64,000 bases of DNA from Flavobacteriales bacterium. Lineage in GTDB: Bacteria > Bacteroidota > Bacteroidia > Flavobacteriales_F > PHOS-HE28. The notes beneath the pieces were generated by a model. The model saw nothing but the letters and a program-made list of their open reading frames with translations, searched no databases and was not told where the DNA came from. The stretch spans positions 1 to 64,000 of the forward strand of contig JAHBUL010000003.1 in assembly GCA_019638085.1 (NCBI GenBank), given 5' to 3'. Made by a program: the position numbers and the translations under genes. Positions 1 to 9,000 of the stretch are shown in pieces; within the stretch, counting starts at the first letter, position 1, and each line of letters starts with the position of its first letter.

Positions 1-210
1 GTTTACCTATGTACTTGCGGCATTTACCTATGTACTTACGACGTTTACCTATGTACTTGCCGCGTTTACCTATGTACTTGCGGCGTTTACCTATGTACTT
101 GCGGCATTTACCTATGTACTTACGACGTTTACCTATGTACTTGCGGCATTGTCCTAGGTACTTGCCGCGTTGTTAGAGGTACTTGCGGCGATGTTAGAGG
201 TAATTGCCGC
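1..210. repeat. 21-bp tandem repeat array (10 units)
   Basis: Ten head-to-tail units of exactly 21 bp begin at base 1, so the array may continue to the left. The conserved core is TTACCTATGTACTT, flanked by GC-rich ends such as GCGGC. The first seven units are nearly identical. The last three (148-210) keep the spacing but drift to versions with CCTAGGTACTT or TTAGAGGTA. There are no spacers, so this is not a CRISPR. Two helical turns per unit would put each core on the same DNA face, as in iterons or partition sites, but no replication or partition gene is visible next to it. Confidence 0.9.
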
Positions 211-454
211 ACGGACCGACGCACACGGGGTCACCCACCCACACGAGGCGCATGGCACCCGGAGCGTGAGGCCCCCTGCGTAGGGAGGCTGCCGCACGGT
301 CCGGCCACCTTTCCGGCACCCCTCAGGCAAGCTGCATTTATACCTTATATATAGGGGCATTCAAGGGGAGGGGTGCCCCCCCCTCCGGTAAGGGCACCCC
401 CAAGGGGCCGCTGAAGCGCGTGCAGCAGGCCCTCAACCGGGAAAATCCTTACAA
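211..454. other. intergenic region with GC hairpin
   Basis: No gene is recognised here. An AT-rich stretch near 333-352 (TTTATACCTTATATATA) could be a promoter for the gene starting at 455. It is followed by a strong inverted repeat at about 364-387 (GGGGAGGGG pairing with CCCCCCCTCC). Neither function is proven. Confidence 0.4.
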
Positions 455-1063
455 GTGGGTATTGTAAAGCTTCGGGCAGCTCGGGATCTTCGGCCCATGT
501 GCCTCAAGGAGCTCGGGGCTGAACTGCCGATGATGCTCGGCACCCGCCCATTGGTCTTCGCTTGGATACTGTACGACGGGGTGCGCCTCTTCCGCTTGGC
601 CCTGCACCGCAACCACCTCCCGCTGCGCGTACCGATGACCCCCGAAATGAAAGCCCTGCTGGAGCAGGACCGTCGCCAGCGGGGCGAGCGCCGACCCAAG
701 CGCCTGCACCTGGGCCCCTTCATCCGCGAGCCCTACCACTTCTTCAGTGCCAAATTGCCCAACGGCGGCCTCCACCTGCCCCACGGCAACCTGTGCGGCC
801 ACCTCGGCGTGGAGCTTTATGTGGATTCCCCCCAGCCGCTCTATCCCTATCCCGTGCTGCTGCACTTCAAAGGCAGCGAACCCCGCCACCATCCCTTCGG
901 CAACCACCTCCGCTGGGTGGCCCATCCGAACTGGACCCTCGCGGAGCAGTGGGCACGGCTGGTCCGCTGGCGCGATGAAAGCCCCTGCGGCTGCTGCCTC
1001 CGCGAGCGCTTCAGCTTCGAGGCCTATACCGAGCAGCCGCAAGGCCCGCTCTGGTCGGGTTAG
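455..1063 (+). CDS. uncharacterised 202-aa protein
   Basis: I do not recognise this family. The reading frame begins with GTG at 455 and encodes a soluble protein with no signal peptide or membrane segment. Its second half is rich in aromatic residues, His and Pro, with phrases such as NLCGHLGVELYVDS and HHPFGNHLRW, and it has a Cys cluster (CGCC) near the end. The opposite strand carries an equally long open frame, but its product is Ala/Val/Gly/Gln-rich in the way typical of shadow frames, so the plus strand is preferred. The start could lie upstream. No operon partner is evident. Confidence 0.45.
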   Translation: MGIVKLRAARDLRPMCLKELGAELPMMLGTRPLVFAWILYDGVRLFRLALHRNHLPLRVPMTPEMKALLEQDRRQRGERRPKRLHLGPFIREPYHFFSAKLPNGGLHLPHGNLCGHLGVELYVDSPQPLYPYPVLLHFKGSEPRHHPFGNHLRWVAHPNWTLAEQWARLVRWRDESPCGCCLRERFSFEAYTEQPQGPLWSG

Positions 1064-1065
1064 CG

Positions 1066-1340
1066 TGGGGCGCATTGGCTGTTGGCTTTTGGCTGCATTC
1101 AGGCCTCTCGGTGCATTCGGTCAAGCTTGCGGCTGTTGGCTTCTGGCTTACGGCTGCATTCAGGCTTCTCGGTGCATCCGGTCAAACTTGTGGCCCCGGG
1201 CGCCGACCGGGGGAGGCTGCATTCAGGCCTCCAAGTGCATTTGGGGTTCAGGCCAGGCCAGCCTGACAACAGACAACGGCTAGCTGACAACTGGACCACG
1301 GCCTCCGGCACACCCGGCATTTAGGCCGTTTGGTGCATTC
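1066..1340. repeat. composite degenerate repeat, copy 1
   Basis: The spacer has at least four degenerate units built on the words GCATTCAGGC and GGTGCATTCGGT, followed by CTGACAACAGACAAC and GCTGACAACTGG. The same two word families occur in inverse orientation at about 14150-14440. This marks a dispersed composite intergenic repeat rather than coding sequence. Confidence 0.7.
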
Positions 1341-1467
1341 GGTATTCAGGCGCATTCACGCAATTGGTACTTTGTGCGGAAGATGCCCGACAACTGGTCA
1401 GGCCACCGGTCCCTTTCGGGCACGCGCCAAGATCCAGTTTCGGGACATCCGGTGCGAAGGTAGGGCG

Positions 1468-2256
1468 ATGGATGCACCGAGATGGAAGTCGAACCGACCT
1501 TTTCGTTTTGGTATTGATTTCCATTGCGATGGTGGTCCGAGTGAAATAGCCTGCTTCAACAGTCTTGTGGGAACGTATGATCCTTGTTACTTTCAACGTC
1601 GCATGCCGTTCGCAACAGGTCCATGGCACAGTCCTCCGCAGTTGCCCGATGATCCGGAAGAGCTGTGCTTGGTGCTGCTCTTTCATAGGGGCGAGCATCA
1701 CCGCTACGTGGCCATGCGCTATGCCGATGGATGGACCTATCAGGATGGCCAGGTGATGGAAGCGGGCACATGGGTTTCCCGCTGGGCGTATATCACCAGC
1801 AGCGTGGAGCGCCTTAGCGAATTGCCGCCGGTGCAAGAGCTGCCGCCTGAGAGCCGCTTGTTCGTGCACGATGCTTTGACAGCGCCAGAGCAACTGCGCT
1901 TCCTATGCACCTACGTGGCCATGCTGAAAAAGGACATTGCCGACCTGCATGCGGAATTGGAAAGCACGAAACATGGATCAGCCATAAGGACATTGCAAGG
2001 AGAGCTAAAGTCCCTGGAGAACATGCGGCACTCTCAAGTGGCCAGCAAAGAACGGCGTATCGAGGAGCAACGTGCTGCCCTGGTGGAGATGCACGAACAG
2101 ATCCAGAAGCTCAAAAGTCAGTTGGCCAAAGCTGAACTTCGCACGCAGGACCTCATCCAGCGGGAAGCGAAGCAACGCAGATCGGCACATACGGAACTGG
2201 GCAAGCTGAAGCAGGAGTTGAACCGCTTGCGGATGAAACTGGAGAAGGCTCGTTGA
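1468..2256 (+). CDS. uncharacterised protein with C-terminal coiled coil
   Basis: This gives a 262-aa protein of unknown function. The ATG at 1468 is preferred over the upstream start at 1330 because AAGGTAGGG lies just before it and the extra 46 codons run into repeat sequence. Residues 1-145 form a globular part with many aromatic residues. Residues about 150-262 are highly charged with heptad-like spacing (Leu, Lys, Glu, Arg, Gln), indicating a long coiled coil that ends at the C-terminus. There is no signal peptide or membrane segment. It stands alone between repeat regions, so context gives no role. Confidence 0.65.
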   Translation: MDAPRWKSNRPFRFGIDFHCDGGPSEIACFNSLVGTYDPCYFQRRMPFATGPWHSPPQLPDDPEELCLVLLFHRGEHHRYVAMRYADGWTYQDGQVMEAGTWVSRWAYITSSVERLSELPPVQELPPESRLFVHDALTAPEQLRFLCTYVAMLKKDIADLHAELESTKHGSAIRTLQGELKSLENMRHSQVASKERRIEEQRAALVEMHEQIQKLKSQLAKAELRTQDLIQREAKQRRSAHTELGKLKQELNRLRMKLEKAR

Positions 2257-2294
2257 GATCCCGGGGCCCGGAGCTGTGCGTGTGGTGTATGCCT

Positions 2295-2580
2295 CACAGG
2301 CACGAGCGTGACGCTCGCGCCAGAGCGGGGCCAAAAGCCTGAGCCCAAAGCCGAACCGCCGAGGACCAGCCATCGGGATCGGAACGGGCTTGGCCCTGTT
2401 ATAGAGTGTACCACCTGTTGTTGATAGTCGGTTCCATAAGCGCAGATCCCTTTCGCACCCGATCATAGGTAGCAACGCAGGCAGGCGTGCTTAGGGGGCG
2501 GGCCGGAGGCCTAGCAGGCTCGCTCACTCGGCAAAAAGCCGAGCGAGTGCCCGTGTGGGGAGACACGCGAGCGAGTGCAG
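2295..2580. repeat. palindromic intergenic repeats
   Basis: A palindromic unit at about 2299-2330 (GCACGAGCGTGACGCTCGCGCC) belongs to the same family as units at 12325-12455. A second perfect hairpin at about 2527-2545 (CTCGGC, AAAAA, GCCGAG) lies near GGCCGGAGGCC. The same pair of motifs reappears in reverse orientation at 29690-29757. No gene is seen in the stretch. Confidence 0.6.
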
Positions 2581-2861
2581 GGGGGGTCAAGCCCGCCATG
2601 ACGGAGAACCGGGATGGCGGGGCAAGCCCGCCATGACGGACAATCGCCATGACGGACGGCCCGATGCTCACACGTCGTCACTGCGGGCCCCGACCCGCAG
2701 TCCCGGTTACCCAGCAGCACATGCGAGGCCGCGCTCAGGCGATCGGCCTTAATGAGCCGGGATGGCGGGTCAAGCCCGCCATGACGGACAACCGCCATGA
2801 CGGACGGCACGATGCGCACACGTCGTCACTGCGGGCCCCGACCCGCAGTCCCGGTTCCTCT
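2580..2861. repeat. ~148-bp repeat units, left block
   Basis: The unit contains an inverted repeat (GGCGGGTCAAGCCCGCC), GACGGACGGCACGATG, and a second inverted repeat around GCGGGCCCCGACCCGC. The phrase CGTCACTGCGGG recurs at 2676 and 2824, giving a 148-bp period. The same unit resumes at 3181 on the far side of the GIY-YIG gene. Confidence 0.8.
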
Positions 2862-3152
2862 TCAGTACCAATCCTCACTCAAGTCCTTCCACTCCGGGTT
2901 GTGCTCCACCACCAACGCATCCTTCCATGCGCGCTTCCAATTCTTCAATTGCTTTTCGCGGGCAATAGCGACGTCAATGTCGTTGTGCTCTTCGTACCAA
3001 ACCAGCTTTTCGCAATTGTACCGCGCGGTGAAAGAGGTAGGATACTTGTGCTGCTTGTGTTCCAATACGCGCTTGGGCAGTTCGCTAGTGACACCTGTAT
3101 ACAGCACGCTGTTCCACCGGTTGGCCATCATGTATACCCAGGACTGTTGCAT
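2862..3152 (-). CDS. GIY-YIG domain nuclease-like protein
   Basis: This is a 96-aa single-domain protein of the GIY-YIG (UhpC/UPF0213-type) family. The N-terminal WVYMMANR and YTGVTSELPKRV match the GIY and YIG strands in degenerate form. EHKQHKYPTSF and the REKQLKNWKR helix are typical of the short bacterial members. These proteins are presumed metal-dependent DNA nucleases, but most have no known substrate. The gene is framed on both sides by units of the same ~148-bp repeat. That arrangement is unusual and could mean it moves with, or acts on, the repeat. Family assignment is firm, while activity is inferred. Confidence 0.85.
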   Translation of the reverse strand: MQQSWVYMMANRWNSVLYTGVTSELPKRVLEHKQHKYPTSFTARYNCEKLVWYEEHNDIDVAIAREKQLKNWKRAWKDALVVEHNPEWKDLSEDWY

Positions 3153-3179
3153 GTAGCGAATGTAAGTTGAGGATGCGTT

Positions 3180-3522
3180 TCGTCACTGCGGGCCCGACCC
3201 GCAGTCCCGGTTACCCCAGCAACACATGCAAGGCCACGCTCAGGCGATCGTCCCTAATGAGCCGGGATGGCGGGTCAAGCCCGCCATGACGGACAATCGC
3301 CATGACGGACGGCACGATGCGCACACGCCGTCACTGCGGGCCCCGACCCGCAGTCCCGGTTACCCAGCAACACATGCAAGGCCACGCTCAGTCGATCGGC
3401 CTTAATGAGCCGGGATGGCGGGTCAAGCCCGCCATGACGGAGAACCGGGATGGCGGGGCAAGCCCGCCGTGACGGACAACCGCCATGACGGACGGCACGA
3501 TGCTCACACGTCGTCACTGCGG
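3180..3522. repeat. ~148-bp repeat units, right block
   Basis: CGTCACTGCGGG recurs at 3181, 3329 and 3512, so periods are 148 and 183 bp. The longer unit has an extra ~35-bp copy of the GGCGGGGCAAGCCCGCC palindrome. The last unit breaks off at about 3522, inside the 3' end of the gene on the minus strand. Confidence 0.8.
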
Positions 3523-4508
3523 GACCCATCCGCCACGGACTTCACCATGGGGTCGGAACTCCCGTAGCTCACTATCCGCACGTCCAGCGGAACATTCTTG
3601 AACTTCCCAAAAGCTTGTGTGATCGCATCGATGATCCATGCGGGTGGATTGCCGAAGGCACCGCCACCCACCAAGGTGAGGTATACGATGTTCGAGCCGC
3701 GCATCTCCATGTTGATCAGCGCCGCGTAGAGCGTGGCTTCATAGGTCGCCTCCAGGATCAAGCGTGCAAATGGCTCCCAGAGGTTGGTTTCCACATGCGA
3801 ATAGGCCACCGGCAATGCCGAGCAGTAGGCCTGTGAAACGCGTTGCCCGTTGCCCATCAAGGTCACTTCCGTGTCCCATTGCAAACCGATCTTCAGTTTT
3901 CCTTTCACCTGTTCCCTGCCGTGCGGGCCCATTGCGTTGAGCCGCTTGCCGATGTGCTGCAATCCCGCTGCATTGGACATCACGTAGCCATTGCTCATTT
4001 TCCACAACCCAAGCTCCTTGTTGCCCAGCGCCGCGCCGATCAGGTCCAGGCAATCGATCTGCTCGTCCTTGGTCTGCCCTAGTTGGCCATTCACGGGCAC
4101 GAAATAGTTCCGGTATGCCGTACCCGCCCCACAGGCGATGGCACACGCAGGCCCTTGCGTCCGGTCGTACATGTAGCGGCCTATGCCTTGCTCCGGAGTC
4201 ACCTGCGGACTGACCATTTCCAGCAGGTTGAACTGGGAGGCCGCTTGGAACAAGGCATGGCGGCTTCCTTTGATGCAGTGCAGGTCCTGCACATCGCCCA
4301 CGAATTCACGGATGTGGATGGCATCGGTGAAATCTCCCGGTCGTGGTGCCTTGGCTCGTAATTCTTCCAAGGTCGCTATCTCCAAGGTGCCACATTGGAA
4401 GCTGCGCCCGTTCACGTTGGAATGCAGCACTTCACCTTGCAGCACCAAGTTCTCGCGGACCTGTTCGGGTGTTTCTTCCTCGAAGCCGAAGAGTTCTTGG
4501 AACCACAT
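3504..4508 (-). CDS. macrodomain-like protein, 334 aa
   Basis: The family is not named with certainty. The C-terminal part has the sequence LTLVGGGAFGN, which resembles the glycine-rich ligand loop of macrodomains (ADP-ribose binding), preceded by a long helix rich in Ala and Glu. The central part has GPACAIACGAGTAYRNYF. There is no signal peptide. It lies three bases downstream of a uracil-DNA-glycosylase-like gene and is surely cotranscribed with it, which hints at nucleic-acid repair or defence. The last residues (GSRSDDV) and the stop codon are encoded by the adjoining 148-bp repeat, so the natural C-terminus may have been replaced. Confidence 0.6.
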   Translation of the reverse strand: MWFQELFGFEEETPEQVRENLVLQGEVLHSNVNGRSFQCGTLEIATLEELRAKAPRPGDFTDAIHIREFVGDVQDLHCIKGSRHALFQAASQFNLLEMVSPQVTPEQGIGRYMYDRTQGPACAIACGAGTAYRNYFVPVNGQLGQTKDEQIDCLDLIGAALGNKELGLWKMSNGYVMSNAAGLQHIGKRLNAMGPHGREQVKGKLKIGLQWDTEVTLMGNGQRVSQAYCSALPVAYSHVETNLWEPFARLILEATYEATLYAALINMEMRGSNIVYLTLVGGGAFGNPPAWIIDAITQAFGKFKNVPLDVRIVSYGSSDPMVKSVADGSRSDDV

Positions 4509-4511
4509 GGG

Positions 4512-5288
4512 TTAGCAGATAGGTTGGACTCCAGTTCTCCGTGACTGCTCCAACGCCGCCCGCAACCGCTGCCAATCCTCCTGCATCAATTCCCACCCGC
4601 TACCGTTGTTGGGTTCGGCGCGTTGCCGCCCAACTTGCCCTAACCGCCCCGGATGGTACATGGGAAAAAGCAGGGGACCCTTGGGCTCAAGCGCTATGGG
4701 ACCTTGCTTGAATAACTCACCGAACGGGAGTTTTAGTAGCGCTACTAATGCGGGGTTGTTGACCAGATAAGCTTTCAACACCGAGCGCGCAGGCACCACA
4801 CCTAATGTGACGATCACTTCGGGTTCCACAATGTCCACCAGTGGCTTCAAGAACCGCGTTCCACAGTTCGTGATCACCGGGGCCGGGTTGGCCGCATTCA
4901 TGGCCCCCGGCTTTAAGCAGAGCACGGCGTTGGTAATGAAAATGCCTCTACCGGTGTTCCCGGTGGGTAGGCCAATATCTCGGCCGATCAGCTTGGTGAG
5001 CTCTCGCAGGTAAAAGTTGGTGGCGGTAGAATAATCATTGGCCTTGGCCGCATCGGTCAAAGGCTTTGGTTCGATCCGGCCCTTGTCGCGCGCATAGATC
5101 TCGTGGTTGCTGAAATCTTGCGCCACGATCATCAGATCGGCATTCAGGTCATTGGCCCAGGTGCTATAGTTACCGATCTGGGCGGTATCAAAACCCAGCT
5201 TGGCTTGATTCAAATAACCTGTTTCGGAACAGGCAACGCATTTCTTGCGCTCTACTACGAGGTCTTGATAGTCTGTTTGCTTGGTCAT
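4512..5288 (-). CDS. uracil-DNA glycosylase superfamily protein
   Basis: This 258-aa cytosolic protein resembles the family 4/5 uracil-DNA glycosylases. It has an N-terminal Cys-containing segment (KKCVACSETG) of the kind that can ligate a cluster, DLMIVAQDFSN at the position of motif A, FITNAVLCLKPG at the central strand, PEVIVTLGVVPARSV, and MYHPGR at the position of the HPS motif. The usual GEAPG motif A is replaced, so substrate or activity may differ from canonical UDG. It is the first gene of a tight two-gene unit with the macrodomain-like gene. Confidence 0.75.
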   Translation of the reverse strand: MTKQTDYQDLVVERKKCVACSETGYLNQAKLGFDTAQIGNYSTWANDLNADLMIVAQDFSNHEIYARDKGRIEPKPLTDAAKANDYSTATNFYLRELTKLIGRDIGLPTGNTGRGIFITNAVLCLKPGAMNAANPAPVITNCGTRFLKPLVDIVEPEVIVTLGVVPARSVLKAYLVNNPALVALLKLPFGELFKQGPIALEPKGPLLFPMYHPGRLGQVGRQRAEPNNGSGWELMQEDWQRLRAALEQSRRTGVQPIC

Positions 5289-5471
5289 GACCGTGCTTGT
5301 ATGTGCTTTAGAACACTGGTATTAATGGTTGCGCAAGGTGAAGAGAATATGACTCAGCCGAGTTGAGAGGCCATTCATGCGCACGAAATGCCCCTTCATC
5401 TATTTTCAACTCTTTGGGATGTAACCCAGAGCACCTATATCCCGCTTTAAGAGTACCCAAACTCAAATTCA

Positions 5472-5786
5472 ATGACTAAGCGAAAGAAACGAAAGGTACC
5501 ACGAGAACAGCTTTGCTTACCGTTCAATTCAAGTGAAGGTTCGCTTGATCCTTCGAGCCGTGCGGGTGGCAGACTACAGCCTGAAATTGATGCGCCTTAT
5601 GTGCTTCCGATCATTCAGGAGCATTCTGAGCCGCCTGTCGTGCATAACCGATTTGGGCAAGAATGGATCTTGGCTCATAGCCAGTGGAATGTGCTTGTGA
5701 GATGGGCCTTTGTACGCGTTGTTAAGTGCTTTACACCCACGTTCGCACTGTATCAGATACTTACGATGTTTAAGGGGAACTCTTGA
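5472..5786 (+). CDS. small hypothetical protein
   Basis: This would encode 104 residues with a basic N-terminus (KRKKRKVPREQLCLPF) and a hydrophobic, Trp-containing C-terminal half. No family is recognised. It could be the stub of a longer gene, because the frame ends just before a tandem duplication. The base composition is lower in GC than the flanks. The call rests only on the open frame and plausible composition. Confidence 0.35.
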   Translation: MTKRKKRKVPREQLCLPFNSSEGSLDPSSRAGGRLQPEIDAPYVLPIIQEHSEPPVVHNRFGQEWILAHSQWNVLVRWAFVRVVKCFTPTFALYQILTMFKGNS

Positions 5787-5813
5787 AGCGGCGGACCACC
5801 TCAACGAGCCAGT

Positions 5814-5987
5814 ATGACGATAGGACTGCCATGACGGCCGCATGCTGGTTGTCCGGCGTTATGCCGCAGGGTCCCGAGGCGGAGACCCTGCGGGAGTGTG
5901 ATGACGATAGGACTGCCATGACGGCCGCATGCTGGTTGTCCGGCGTTATGCCGCAGGATCCCGAGGCGGAGACCCTGCGGGAGTGTG
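5814..5987. repeat. 87-bp direct tandem duplication with palindrome
   Basis: Two copies of an 87-bp unit lie back to back (5814-5900 and 5901-5987) with only a base or two of difference. Each holds an inverted repeat with 10-bp arms, CCGCAGGGTC and GACCCTGCGG, around a 10-base loop. The second copy has one mismatch in the arm. The near-identity implies recent duplication. Confidence 0.85.
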
Positions 5988-6039
5988 AATCTTTTCAGAT
6001 GGGCTAGAAATGGTCTGAGCTTTGGATCGATTTCTTCTT

Positions 6040-9000
6040 TCATAACACCCCCACTTCATCCACCTCCTCCATCACCTTCCCCGTTTCCGTCAGCGCCACG
6101 ATCATCCGCTGGTAGTGCCGGATATCATCGAAAGTAAGTGTGCGACCGTGGCGGTCCTTCAGCCACTTCTGGGCGGGTTGGTAGCCACCGATGTAGAAGT
6201 TCCAGGCGACTTCGGGCACGCCATCCAAGTACTGTTCGTCGTTGATCCATACGCGGCCCTTGCCGCCTTTGGTGGCTTCCCAACCAATGCTCTTCTTGCT
6301 CATCTTCCGGGTGACCTCGTTGCTGCCTGCGATGGGATAGGTGGTGATGTATTTATCAATGCCCTCCCATTCCAACAGGTGCAGTTGCCGCAGCTTGGCA
6401 CCGAGTTGCACCAAGGCGCGGAACTTCTTTGCATCGGTGGGGAATGGAATGCGCGGAAAGTCGCTCTTCAGAAATTCCTTGTACTTGTCCCGGTAGGTGG
6501 GGCTGTGCAGCACGGCGTAGCAATAGTCCAGTACATCCAGCGGCGTTAGCTCCCTGCCGCTGCCGTGTGCGAAGAGTGCTTCGGGCTTGAAGGTGTAGGT
6601 GAGGCCCACGCCTGTGGCCAATTGCTCCACCAGTTTTGCATCCAAGTTGGGCTGTACGCCTTGGGCTACGGCGCTGGTCTGCTTTGTGGTGGCGGGATAG
6701 AAGTACAGGGGTGCAATACTCTCTCCACCCTTATTGTCTGACCGAATGTAGCCATCCGCAATCATTTCTTTCGCGATGAAGTAGTACGTCTGTCGAACAT
6801 CCAGTTGTTGCCTGCGGAATGCCATCCCGATGTTGGGGCCATCCAGAAAATGACGCATAGCTTTTTCCCGTCCCCAATCCACCATGTTGTCGTGGTAGTA
6901 TATCGATCGCTGATCGAATGGGCGATAGGAGATCGGACGGACAATAGAATGATGGTCGAACTCCGCGATGTTTCGCCGAGCTTCTGGCAGCTTCCAACCG
7001 CGGCTATCACCGCGTGCATACTTCCCCTTCATTCCTTCGCCGAAGTACTTCGATCGGATCTCAGTATCTGATTGCCTAGGATCTGAAAAGTCACGGATCC
7101 TTGCCTCAAGTGTTTTCGGTTCTATGTCGATTACGAGACCGTCTCGTGCGGTCGTTACTCCATTCGTAAGGACTTGGAAGAGCTCATTCAGCGCCAACCC
7201 TTTAGAGTACTCTTCGCGCCCGGATTCATCTTTCGGTTGGAAAAAGAAGTACGGTGCGACACTCGTAATCTGCTTGAACCCGATCCCCGTTCTATTGCTA
7301 TCAGTGAGGGCCTCATATTTAGTATCTCGCCTGCCGAAGAGGTCTGCATGGTAGACTTTTCCTAGCTGCCCCTTTTTTTTCTGACCAGTGCGCACGAATA
7401 GGTTGATGCTCACGCCTGCTTGAATGTCGAACACATTCTCATCCGCTGTTCCATCCGGTGCAACTTCCTTTTTGAGGGAGTTTCCGTGCAAGTCGATCAC
7501 ATAGATCTTGTCGAACGTGTTGAGCAAGTGCCAGCGCATGCCCCGAAAGGTGGGGTTGTCCAGAAAGCTGTGGTTGTTGATATAGGCCAGCACGCCTTCG
7601 CCGGTCTTCTCAATGAAATGCTCACCGAAACGGATGAACTTCACGTAGTCGTCTTGTAGCCAGTGCTTCCGCTCACCGAAGTGCTCACCGTCCACATACT
7701 TGTAGTCCTCGATCAAGCCGCTGATCCATTCGCCCTTGTTCGTGCTGATGCCGCTGTACGGCGGATTCCCCAGCACCACCATCACGGGCGTATCGCGCTT
7801 TACGGCGTTGGCCTCGTTGGCTTCTTGACTCAGCCAACTGGCGAAGAGGGTACCGGTATCGGGGTGCGCTTCCTCCAAGCTGTTGGTGAGGAACACACGC
7901 AAGCGCTGCTGTTCGGCACTCAGGTTCTTGGCATTGGGCGTGCCGTGCGGTTGGCCCATGTCGTAGCCGGTATCGCGCAGCACGAGGTCCAGCTTCAAGT
8001 GGGCCATGGCATAGCTGGCCATCAGCAGCTCGAAACCATTGAGGCGGGGGATGAGGTGCTGCTCCACGTATTGCGGCCATACGCCTTGCTGCCCTTCGAA
8101 TTCGCTGTATACCTGCCGCACCACCTCCGCGAGGAAGGTGCCCGTGCCGGTGGCGGGGTCCAACACCTGCACGCGATGCACCGTGCGCTTCTCCTTGCGC
8201 TTGCCGGTGCTGGTCCGGTTATCCGTCATTTGCGTATCCACCTCTATCTGGGTGGTGCTGGCATCGGCCAAACCCATCGGCAGGCCGAACTCGGTCTTCA
8301 GGATATCGTCCACGGCGCGCACGATGAAGCGCACTACGGCATCGGGCGTGTACCATACGCCGCGGCTCTTGCGCAGCTTCGGGTCGTACTGCGCGAGGAA
8401 GTCCTCATAGAAGTGCATGAAGGCATCCTCGCGGCCGCTGCCCTTGCCGAAGCTGCTGAGGAGCTTGTCGATGTTGGTGGCGCGGAAGATGTCCGCCAGC
8501 GCATCCACGATCCATTCGATGCGCGTGTCGAGGTCGTTGCCGCTGATGCTGTTGAAGAGCTTACGCAGGAACGGATTGCTCTTGGGGATCAGCTTGGCAG
8601 CCTCTTCGCGGCTGAAGCTGTCCGGGCTGGGGTCGTGCAAGCGCGCGGCGAACATTCCGTAGGCGATGGTCTGCGCGTAGAGGTCGGCAAAGGCCTTCGG
8701 CGTGATGTCGTGGATCAGGATCACCTTGAAGGCCTCCAACTGCTGGCGCAGGTCGGTGTTCGCTTGGCTTTGTTCATCGCTGCTCACCGCCTGCTCGATC
8801 ACATCGGCCAGCAGGCGCGCCTTGCCGGCCATCATGCTGGCGAGCTTCTTCGCGCTCGTGATGGTCTGTCCCTGCCACGCCGCGAAGTCCGTGATGAACG
8901 CAATGAACTTCTCGAAGTTCGCAGGGATGGGCTTCACCTTGCCGCCGACCACTTCCGCAATGGAAATGCTGGTGGTAGGCTCGCTGTTGCGATAGAAGCG

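Noticed and set aside
1-210. CRISPR array
   Set aside because: Units abut directly with no variable spacers and no cas genes are near.
449-1075. Minus-strand 208-aa frame
   Set aside because: Ala/Val/Gly/Gln-rich shadow. The plus-strand product has more protein-like composition.
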